From NCBI GenBank assembly GCA_016707895.1, contig JADJGV010000034.1, forward strand, positions 372,001-436,000: DNA of 64,000 nt, read 5' to 3'. The notes under the pieces are model-generated. The model was not told the DNA's origin. It worked only from the letters and a program-made list of their open reading frames with translations, and did not search any database. How positions within the stretch are numbered: the first letter of the stretch is position 1; every line of letters starts with the position of its first letter. This document shows, piece by piece, positions 56,528-64,000 of the stretch. The position numbers were made by a program, and so were the translations under genes. This stretch comes from Myxococcales bacterium. GTDB taxonomy: Bacteria; Myxococcota_A; Polyangia; Haliangiales; Haliangiaceae.

Positions 56528-58054
56528 CTACAACGCCTGGGTCAAGAGGCCCAGCTCGATCGCCCGCAGCGCGACGCCGGCGCGGCTGGCGACGCCGAGC
56601 TTGTCGAAGACGTGGCTGACGTGGTGCTGCACGGTCTTGGCGCTGATCGTCAGCAGCCGGGCGATCTCGGGGTTGGTGCGACCGATCGCGACCAGCCGGA
56701 GCACCTCGACCTCGCGATCCGACAGCCGGGCTGGCCACGGCGTCGACGCTGGCGGCGCGCCGACCAGGTCGAGCGCGGCCTCGACCGCGCGGGCGTCGAG
56801 GCGCCCGGCCCGGGCCTCCTCGGCCAAGAGCGTCGCCGCGGCGGCGTGGTCGTGGGCCGGCCGGTGGGCGCGGGCGGCGCCGAGCGCGGCCCACACGTCG
56901 GCCACCGCGACGATGCGCGCGCCGTCGTCGAGCGCGTCGCCGCGCAGCCCGCGGTGGTAGCCGCCGCCGTCGAGCCGCTCGTGGTGGCGGCCGATCAGCC
57001 GGGCCGCCGCGCCCAGCGCCGGCGCGATCGCGACGATGCGCTCGCCGATCGCCGGGTGCTCGTCGCAGCGGCCGCGCTCGATCGGCGGCAGCCGCCCCGG
57101 GCGATCCCAGGTGCCCAGCGGCACCGCCAGCGTGCCCAGATCGTGCAGCCACGCGGCCCGGGTGATCGCCGTCGCCGCCGCGGCCTCGACGCCGAGCGCC
57201 GCCGCCACCCGCGCGGCCAGCGCCGCCACCGCGTCGGCGTGGCCCAGCGTGAACGGCGAGCGCACGTCGACGAACCGCCCGAACGCACGGCACACCGCGT
57301 CGATGCGCTCGGGCGGCGCCACCAGCGGCGGCCCCGGCTCGGCGTCGAGGAACGCGTCCCAGGTCGAGTCGGGCGGCGCCGTCGGCGGCAGCGCCAGGTA
57401 CGCCTTCACCACCGCGGCGTCGAGCTGCCGGCCGGCGCGGCGGCCCAGCTCGCGGCGGGTGTCGTCGCCCCCCAGCACGCCGCGCAGCTGCTCGGCCAGA
57501 TCCGCCGCCGCCACCACCCGCGCCGGCAGCGCGATCGCGTCGCCGCGCAGCCCGACCGGCAGGCCGCGACCGTCGGGGCGCTCGAACACCTCGGTCAGCG
57601 CCCGGGCCACGCCGTCGGGCAGGCCGATGGGCGCGATCAGCAACAGCGCCGCGTCGCACGCCGCGCGGCGGTGGCGGACCCGGGTGCTCGGCGCGGCGAT
57701 CGCCCGGCCGATCGTGCGCGCGCGGTGGCCGCGGCTCCCGCCGAGGTCGCGCCACAGCCGCCCGACCGCGTCGCCGGTGCCGTCCGCGGGCAGCAGCGCG
57801 TGGCGGAACCCGATGTCGTCGCCGTCGGCCAGCGCCGCCTCCTCGGCGGCGAAGCCGGTGCAGCCGATGAAGCGCAGCGCCGCCGCGTAGTAGACGTCGC
57901 GGGTCGCCGCCGCGTCGAGCCCGAGCGCGCCGGCCAGCCGCACCGCCAGGAGCGTCGTGCGCAGCGTCTTCTCCAGCGCGAAGCCGTTGGCCAGGTCGGT
58001 GGCGAGCGACATCGCGCCGACCAGCTCGGCGAGGCGCACCGGCCTGGCGTCCAT
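56528..58054 (-). CDS. HD-GYP-type phosphohydrolase with C-terminal LuxR DNA-binding domain
   Basis: 508 residues. N-terminal about 250 residues form a degenerate HD-like half (LRFIGCTG, TEVFERPDGRGLP). The active half (about 265-425) has the HD pair in WLHDLGTLAVP, DEHPAIGERIV and the GYP-like HHERLDGGGYHRGL, as in c-di-GMP phosphodiesterases. The C-terminus (about 442-505) is a LuxR helix-turn-helix: LSDREVEVLRLVAIGRTNPE then SAKTVQHHVSHVFDKLGVAS. It may couple nucleotide hydrolysis to transcription. TATATC ends 8 bases before the ATG on the minus strand. Divergent from rpsF. Confidence 0.88.
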   Translation of the reverse strand: MDARPVRLAELVGAMSLATDLANGFALEKTLRTTLLAVRLAGALGLDAAATRDVYYAAALRFIGCTGFAAEEAALADGDDIGFRHALLPADGTGDAVGRLWRDLGGSRGHRARTIGRAIAAPSTRVRHRRAACDAALLLIAPIGLPDGVARALTEVFERPDGRGLPVGLRGDAIALPARVVAAADLAEQLRGVLGGDDTRRELGRRAGRQLDAAVVKAYLALPPTAPPDSTWDAFLDAEPGPPLVAPPERIDAVCRAFGRFVDVRSPFTLGHADAVAALAARVAAALGVEAAAATAITRAAWLHDLGTLAVPLGTWDRPGRLPPIERGRCDEHPAIGERIVAIAPALGAAARLIGRHHERLDGGGYHRGLRGDALDDGARIVAVADVWAALGAARAHRPAHDHAAAATLLAEEARAGRLDARAVEAALDLVGAPPASTPWPARLSDREVEVLRLVAIGRTNPEIARLLTISAKTVQHHVSHVFDKLGVASRAGVALRAIELGLLTQAL

Positions 58055-58135
58055 GGGCGGTGGATATACCGCGATCTGACCCGCCGAACGGCCTAACCCC
58101 TCGGATTGGCTAGCGCGTCGTGCCGCCCATCGCTG

Positions 58136-58164
58136 TTGATCTGCCACGCCGGCTCTGCTACAAG
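58136..58164 (+). promoter_or_regulatory. Sigma-70 promoter of the rpsF operon
   Basis: TTGATC (58136-58141) and TACAAG (58159-58164) are separated by 17 bases. The leader is about 50 bases and ends with GAGAGGAA before the ATG, so this operon, unlike many neighbours, uses a normal Shine-Dalgarno leader. Confidence 0.65.
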
Positions 58165-58220
58165 CCGCCCCTCACCTCGCTCGTCCCTCGTGGACGGGCA
58201 GCACCCGAGAGGAACCAGAC

Positions 58221-58724
58221 ATGGCAAGACTGCAGAGCCTCCGCGACGCGCCGGGCACGTCGCGCGAGTACGAGACCGTTTACATCCTGCGCCCCAACAC
58301 CGCCAACGATGGCGTCGCCGAGATCAACACCAAGGTCAAGGGCATCATCGAGGGCATGGGCGGGAAGATCCTCAAGGTCGACAACTGGGGCAAGCGCCGC
58401 TTGGCCTACGAAGTCGCCAAGGAGCGCAAGGGCATCTACCTGTACTGGCGGTACCTCGCGACCGCCGGCGTGGTCGAGGAGACCGAGCGCAACCTGCGCA
58501 TGCTCGACCTGGTGATCCGCTTCATGACGGTTCGCCTCGACGAGTCGGTCAACCCCGAGGCGCGTCCGACCGAGATCGACGACGCCAGCTACGAGCGCGC
58601 CGCCACCACCGCTGCCGACGAGGAGGACCTGTTCCTGTCGCGCGGTGACGCCGCCCCCGCGGGCGACGACGACGACGAGTACGAGAACCCGGTGGCCGAG
58701 GCCCCGATCGGCCAGGAGAACTGA
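58221..58724 (+). CDS. rpsF: 30S ribosomal protein bS6
   Basis: 167 residues. Core bS6 domain (about 10-105): YETVYILRPN, INTKVKGIIEGMGGKILKVD, GKRRLAYEVAKERKGIYLYW, MLDLVIRFMTVRLDE. The C-terminal 60 residues are acidic and disordered (AADEEDLFLSR, GDDDDEYENP), longer than in Escherichia coli, where the tail is polyglutamylated. First gene of rpsF-rpsR-rplI; the stop is two bases before rpsR. GAGAGGAA gives a good ribosome site. Confidence 0.96.
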   Translation: MARLQSLRDAPGTSREYETVYILRPNTANDGVAEINTKVKGIIEGMGGKILKVDNWGKRRLAYEVAKERKGIYLYWRYLATAGVVEETERNLRMLDLVIRFMTVRLDESVNPEARPTEIDDASYERAATTAADEEDLFLSRGDAAPAGDDDDEYENPVAEAPIGQEN

Positions 58725-58726
58725 TC

Positions 58727-59023
58727 ATGTCGCGCATCGAAGACGATCTCGACGACAAGGGCGACGACCGCCGCGGCGGCAAGGGTCGCGGTGGCGGCGG
58801 CGGCGGCATGAACCGCCGCAAGGTCTGCCGCTTCTGCGCCGAGACCACCACGCTCATCGACTACAAGAACCCGCAGCTGCTGCGCAGCTTCGTGACCGAT
58901 CGCGGCAAGATGGTGCCGCGCCGCATCAGCGGCTCGTGCGCCAAGCACCAGCGCGCGATCTCGACCGCGGTCCGCCGCGCTCGCATGCTCGCGCTCCTGC
59001 CGATCACGGTCGGCGGGGAGTGA
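58727..59023 (+). CDS. rpsR: 30S ribosomal protein bS18
   Basis: 98 residues. Acidic/Gly-rich N-terminus (DDLDDKGDDRRGGKGRG), then the conserved core KVCRFCAETTTLIDYKNPQL with a CxxC, and RRISGSCAKHQRAISTAVRRAR, which supplies the remaining Cys and His of a possible zinc site (C+ type S18). Partner of bS6 in the 30S platform. Confidence 0.96.
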   Translation: MSRIEDDLDDKGDDRRGGKGRGGGGGGMNRRKVCRFCAETTTLIDYKNPQLLRSFVTDRGKMVPRRISGSCAKHQRAISTAVRRARMLALLPITVGGE

Positions 59024-59033
59024 GGAGGACGCC

Positions 59034-59489
59034 ATGGCCATGCAGATCATCCTGACCCAGGACGTCACCAACCTCGGCTCGGCCGGGGACCTGGTCAGCG
59101 TCCGCCCGGGCTACGGCCGCAACTACCTCGTGCCGCAGGGCATGGCGGTGACGGCCACGGCCGCCAACGTCCACAAGCTCGAGCACGACAAGCGCGTCAT
59201 CGCCAAGAAGGTGGCGAAGGAGCGCGCCGGCGCTGAGGCGCTGGCCGAGAAGATCAACCTCATGACCCTCCAGTTCGACCGCCAGGTCGGCGAGGACGAC
59301 AAGCTGTTCGGCTCGGTCACCAGCCGTGACATCGCCGAGCAGCTGAAGAAGACCGGCATCGAGATCGACCACCGCTGGGTGGTGATGGATCAGCCGGTCA
59401 AGGCCCTCGGCAAGTACGAGGTCCAGGTCAAGCTGGGCAGCGGCGTCAGCGCCACCTGCAAGTTCTTCGTCGTCGGCAAGGCCAAGTAG
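59034..59489 (+). CDS. rplI: 50S ribosomal protein bL9
   Basis: 151 residues. The N-terminal domain (QIILTQDVTNLGSAGDLVSV, PGYGRNYLVPQGMAV), the long connecting helix (VIAKKVAKERAGAEALAEK) and the C-terminal domain (KLFGSVTSRDIAEQLKKTGIEI) are complete. GAGGA lies 7-11 bases before the ATG. Last gene of the operon. Confidence 0.97.
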   Translation: MAMQIILTQDVTNLGSAGDLVSVRPGYGRNYLVPQGMAVTATAANVHKLEHDKRVIAKKVAKERAGAEALAEKINLMTLQFDRQVGEDDKLFGSVTSRDIAEQLKKTGIEIDHRWVVMDQPVKALGKYEVQVKLGSGVSATCKFFVVGKAK

Positions 59490-59522
59490 TCAGCCTTCCG
59501 GCGAGCCGACGGGCTCCAGTCA

Positions 59523-59555
59523 CGCGGCGCGGTCCCGGCAACGGATCGCGCCGCG
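59523..59555 (+). terminator. Probable terminator of the rpsF-rpsR-rplI operon
   Basis: CGCGGCGCG pairs with CGCGCCGCG across a 15-base loop, followed by CGGCGTTTCGGGG. The T-tract is short, so Rho-independent action is only likely. Confidence 0.45.
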
Positions 59556-59695
59556 CGGCGTTTCGGGGGGGCGAGGCCTCTGTTCGTTCATGGGGGCGTT
59601 GTGGCGCGGCGTTCACAGGCGGGTGGCGCGGTGCCAGATTCTCGACGGTTGAGCGCGCTCGGCGGCTGGCTTCGGGCTTGCTCAAGGAGTCGGTC

Positions 59696-60115
59696 GTGCT
59701 CACCCCCCTCCGCTCGCTCCTCCCCATCGCCCTCCTCGCCGCGGCCTGCGGCACCTCCACCAAGCACACCATCTTGAACCCGTCGCCGCGGCCGATGACG
59801 CCGCGGCCGGCCGAGACGGTCGAGCTGTTCTCGAGCGGCGCGCCCGCCACGCCGCACGTCGACGTCGCGCTGATCGAGGTCGAAGAGTCGTCCAGCTGGA
59901 GTCAGGCCGACACGCCCGACATGCTCAAGGCGCTGCGCGCCCGCGGGGCGGCGCTCGGCTGCGACGCGGTGGTGGTCGGCGGCGCCGCGTCCCGCGACAC
60001 CGGCATCAACGACTGGAGCTCGACCCCCGAGCTCGAGAAGCGCGCCCGCCGCGGCTTCTGGGGCACCTGCATCGTCTATCGCCCCGGCGCCCCCGGCGAG
60101 CTGGCGCGGCAGTAA
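59696..60115 (+). CDS. Hypothetical lipoprotein
   Basis: 139 residues from a GTG start that has AAGGAG 6 bases upstream, the clearest Shine-Dalgarno in the neighbourhood. Signal with lipobox (LLPIALLAAACGT), then VDVALIEVEESSSWSQADT and ALRARGAALGCDAVVVGGAAS, a pattern like the YbjQ/Rcs-type or heavy-metal-binding DUF74-like small domains in which a conserved Cys-Asp-Ala-Val strand leads to a Gly loop. Function unknown. A start 18 bases earlier is less likely. Confidence 0.65.
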   Translation: MLTPLRSLLPIALLAAACGTSTKHTILNPSPRPMTPRPAETVELFSSGAPATPHVDVALIEVEESSSWSQADTPDMLKALRARGAALGCDAVVVGGAASRDTGINDWSSTPELEKRARRGFWGTCIVYRPGAPGELARQ

Positions 60116-60151
60116 GCCGGCGCCGCGGACGCGCCCCGTCGAGCCCGCGGC

Positions 60152-61618
<1,467 letters not shown>

Positions 61619-61707
61619 GGCGCGAGGCTGTATACCACCCCGCCGCGGAAAATCTGGGCCCCGCGCGTACCCGGGGGAGGCAGCGCCTCGCTATAGTCGG
61701 TGTTCGC

Positions 61708-63276
61708 ATGGGTACGCCCGCTCCCGGCACCACGCTCGGCGCCTACCGCGTCGACGGCGTCATCGGCGCCGGCTCGATGGGCGACGTGTTCCGCGGCGTC
61801 GACGTCGGGCTGTCGCGCAAGGTCGCGATCAAGATCCTCTCGGAGAAGCACAAGGACTCCAACGAGCTGCGCGCGCGGTTCACGCGCGAGGGCCGGGCGG
61901 TGGCGGCGATCGCCCACCCCAACGTGGTGCAGGTGTTCGCCACCGGCATGTACGAGGACCGCCCGTACATCGCGATGGAGCTGCTCGAGGGCACCGACCT
62001 GGCCAGCCTGGTCGACGACGACGGCCCGATGACCCCGGTGGTCGCGGCGCGGGCCATCCTCGACGCGGCGCGCGGGCTCGACGCGGCGGCCAAGGCCGGC
62101 CTGATCCACCGCGACGTCAAGCCGTCGAACCTGGTGCGGCTGACCGAGGGCAAGGTCAAGGTCACCGACTTCGGCCTGGCCAAGCCGGTCGATCCCGGCA
62201 GCGAGCCGGCCCTGACCGCGCTCGGCGTCGTCGTCGGCACGCCCGACTACATCGCGCCCGAGCAGGCGCGCGGCGAGAAGATCGACGACCGCGTCGACAT
62301 CTACGCGCTGGGCGGCACGCTGTACTTCCTGGTCACCGGCCTGCCGCCGTTCCGCACTGGCAACCCCGCCGAGGACAAGTACCTGAAGGTGGTCGCGCGC
62401 CACCTGAAGAACCCGCCGCCCGACGCCCGCGAGCGCGCGCCCGGCGTGGACGCCGAGCTGGCCGATCTGGCGCGGGCGATGATGGCCAAGAAGCCGGCCG
62501 AGCGCCCCGACTACCCGACGCTGATCGCGCGGCTCGAGGCCATCATCCAGCGGCTGCAAGACGGCCGCGCGGTGACGCTGCCGCCGGCGGCGCCCAGCGC
62601 CTCGCGCAGCGACACCAAGACCCCGTTCGTCGGCGCCGACGCGCCGCCGGCCTTCACCGACGACGTCGGCGCGACCCAGGCCGCGATCGTGGCGGTCGGC
62701 GCGCAGCGGCTGCCGACCTGGGCGTGGGTGGTCAGCGCGCTGGCGGCGATCGTGTTCGTCGGCGGGCTGGTCCACTTCCTCGGCCGCGGCTCGGCGTCGG
62801 CGCCCGGCGCCGGCACCGGCACCGGATCCGCCGTGGCCGACGCCGCGGTGCCGGTGGTGATCGACGCGCCGCCGCCGCCGCCGCTGCCGACCGCGCCGGC
62901 CGGCATGGTGCTGGTGCTCAAGCCCGACGGCGCGCCGTGGTTCTTCGTCGACGCGCGCCCGGTCACGGCCGCCGAGTGGGCCAAGGGCTTCCCCAAGCTC
63001 AAGGCGCCCAAGGCCGCCGCGCTCGACAAGCCGGTGATCAACGCGCCCTACAACTTCGCCAAGGCCTACGCCCAGACCGTCGGCAAGCGCCTGCTCACCG
63101 ACGCCGAGTGGCAGGCCGCGGTCACCACCGCCGGCGTGATCGCCTCACCGGCGCTCTACGAGTGGGTCGCGCCCGCGGTCGGCAAGCAGGCGCCGGTGCG
63201 CGCGCCGGGCAAGCAGGCCACGCGCGCGCTGGCTGGCGGCGCGGACGTCACGGTGCGGCTCGCGAAGGACCTGTAG
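61708..63276 (+). CDS. Membrane Ser/Thr protein kinase with FGE/sulfatase-modifying-like extracellular domain
   Basis: 522 residues. Kinase domain (about 12-285): Gly loop IGAGSMGDVF, Lys42 in VAIKIL, HRD at 134-136, DFG at 154-156, and APEQARGE. After a linker comes one membrane helix (WAWVVSALAAIVFVGGLVHFL, about 332-352) and a Pro-rich stretch. The C-terminal 110 residues follow the formylglycine-generating-enzyme pattern in short form (PAGMVLVLKPDG, FFVDARPVTAAEW, GKRLLTDAEWQAAV, LYEWV), without the catalytic Cys pair, so probably a ligand-binding remnant as in Pkn1-type kinases. TATAGT ends 10 bases before the ATG. Confidence 0.9.
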   Translation: MGTPAPGTTLGAYRVDGVIGAGSMGDVFRGVDVGLSRKVAIKILSEKHKDSNELRARFTREGRAVAAIAHPNVVQVFATGMYEDRPYIAMELLEGTDLASLVDDDGPMTPVVAARAILDAARGLDAAAKAGLIHRDVKPSNLVRLTEGKVKVTDFGLAKPVDPGSEPALTALGVVVGTPDYIAPEQARGEKIDDRVDIYALGGTLYFLVTGLPPFRTGNPAEDKYLKVVARHLKNPPPDARERAPGVDAELADLARAMMAKKPAERPDYPTLIARLEAIIQRLQDGRAVTLPPAAPSASRSDTKTPFVGADAPPAFTDDVGATQAAIVAVGAQRLPTWAWVVSALAAIVFVGGLVHFLGRGSASAPGAGTGTGSAVADAAVPVVIDAPPPPPLPTAPAGMVLVLKPDGAPWFFVDARPVTAAEWAKGFPKLKAPKAAALDKPVINAPYNFAKAYAQTVGKRLLTDAEWQAAVTTAGVIASPALYEWVAPAVGKQAPVRAPGKQATRALAGGADVTVRLAKDL

Positions 63277-63279
63277 CGC

Positions 63280-63702
63280 TCACGCCTCGGCGTGGGGCGC
63301 GTCGACCGGCAGCCCGCTCAGCGCGCGGAACGCGAGGTCGAGGAAGTCGGTGGCGGTGACGATGCCGACGGGCAGCTGGCCGTCGTCGACGACCACCAGC
63401 GCGCTCACCTTGCGCGCCAGCAGCTGCTCGAGCGCGTCGCGCGCAGGAGTTTCGGGGCGCACGGTGAGCACGTGGACGGTCATCACCTTCGACACCGGCA
63501 CCTGACCGCGGTGCGGCTGGTTCACCGATCGCAGCAGGTCGCGGTCGGACACGATGCCGCAGACTCGTCCTTTGCCATCGACCACGGGCACATGGCGCAC
63601 GTCGGCGAGCGCCATCTCCCAATCGACGTTGCTCAGGGTCGCGTCATCCGGGACCGTCACGACCCCGGCCGTCATGAGCTCGGACACAGCGAGGGGACGC
63701 AT
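63280..63702 (-). CDS. Tandem CBS-domain protein
   Basis: 140 residues made only of two CBS motifs (MTAGVVTVPDDATLSNVDWEM then GRVCGIVSDRDLLRSV; VMTVHVLTVRPETPARDALEQ then LPVGIVTATDFLDLA). Such stand-alone pairs bind adenosyl ligands and control partner proteins. Its stop is 3 bases from the stop of the convergent kinase gene. Confidence 0.9.
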   Translation of the reverse strand: MRPLAVSELMTAGVVTVPDDATLSNVDWEMALADVRHVPVVDGKGRVCGIVSDRDLLRSVNQPHRGQVPVSKVMTVHVLTVRPETPARDALEQLLARKVSALVVVDDGQLPVGIVTATDFLDLAFRALSGLPVDAPHAEA

Positions 63703-63830
63703 GCCCCGGAGTGGTGCATGCCGCGTGCCGGGGGAGGGGAGACGGGCGCGGGTTGCTCCGCGTAGATCCGTCCGACCAGTACGCGCGCATCGCCTTCCGG
63801 TTCATCGCTGAGGCGCGTATCCTGGCGACG

Positions 63831-64000
63831 GTGTCGACGCAGATCGGAAATCCGGGCACATCTGGGCAAGCTGGCGTCCGCCTCGGCAAGTACGTGCTGG
63901 ACGCCGCGCTGGGGATGGGCGGGATGGCGGAGGTGTTCCGCGGCCACACCGTCGGCGCCGAGGGGTTCGAACGACCGGTCGCGATCAAGCGAGTCTTGCC
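63831..64000 (+). CDS. Ser/Thr protein kinase, N-terminal fragment (continues past window)
   Basis: 56 codons of a second eukaryote-like kinase: LGKYVLDAALGMGGMAEVFRG is the Gly-rich loop region (start of subdomain I) and VAIKRVLP the subdomain II Lys. The GTG start has TATCCT ending 7 bases upstream and no Shine-Dalgarno. The preceding 128 bases hold no other gene. Confidence 0.85.
   Translation, partial: MSTQIGNPGTSGQAGVRLGKYVLDAALGMGGMAEVFRGHTVGAEGFERPVAIKRVL

Noticed and set aside
59560..59695. Short RNA gene between rplI and the next lipoprotein
   Set aside because: G-rich tract without a stable conserved fold or promoter; nothing supports an RNA gene.

Overview
The window is very GC-rich DNA with strong G/C preference at third codon positions, so long spurious open frames run opposite almost every real gene. 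Eukaryote-like Ser/Thr kinases, many small lipoproteins, an OmpA protein with thrombospondin type-3 repeats, an HD-GYP/LuxR protein, a REP-associated transposase and a crotonyl-CoA carboxylase/reductase together suggest a Myxococcota bacterium, perhaps near Haliangiales/Kofleriaceae. That placement is inference; no rRNA is present. I see no tRNA or CRISPR array and no prophage or plasmid backbone.

Layout. 1-3411: the N-terminal two thirds of crotonyl-CoA carboxylase/reductase, translationally coupled to an ScfR-type regulator, then a CDF metal transporter. 3455-11798: two tandem M16 peptidase lipoproteins, an isochorismatase-fold hydrolase and two small lipoproteins. 11944-13396: a large imperfect inverted repeat beside a REP-associated tyrosine transposase. 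13524-19881: valS, a methionine-salvage operon (mtnB-mtnD-mtnC) and an NCS2-like permease. 19946-25713: an outer-membrane protein, a response regulator, argS, a Uma2 protein, two tandem CAP lipoproteins and an acyl-CoA-binding protein. 25837-28657: a compact operon of a class III aminotransferase, two CDP-alcohol phosphatidyltransferases and a small membrane protein. 28827-36550: a metallophosphoesterase, small envelope proteins, ferrochelatase, a guanidino-modifying-enzyme-like protein and OmpA. 37199-51471: a large multiheme cytochrome region. 51508-64000: housekeeping genes (Trm112, prs-rplY-pth, rpsF-rpsR-rplI, dnaB) mixed with a lipase/beta-barrel fusion, an HD-GYP regulator, two kinases and a CBS protein.

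The most notable system is the electron-transfer region. One strand encodes a YpdA-like FAD/ferredoxin oxidoreductase, a membrane protein with four ferredoxin-type cysteine sets and two His pairs suited to b-hemes, and a two-heme lipoprotein, with a cytochrome c'-like lipoprotein next to them. The divergent strand encodes an SH3/beta-barrel protein, a 30-heme-motif exported cytochrome, a predicted outer-membrane barrel and a 33-heme-motif lipoprotein. Most junctions overlap by 4-10 bases. The layout suggests a route from a cytoplasmic pyridine nucleotide across both membranes, similar in logic to porin-cytochrome conduits but with far more heme sites.

Two patterns cut across genes. First, at about 18 starts a TAnnnT-like hexamer ends only 5-12 bases before the start codon, usually without a Shine-Dalgarno sequence, as expected for leaderless or very short-leader mRNAs. 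Second, a hairpin element recurs just after stop codons (20527, 29826-29967 in tandem, 36557, 54826-54922), with changed but still paired stems.
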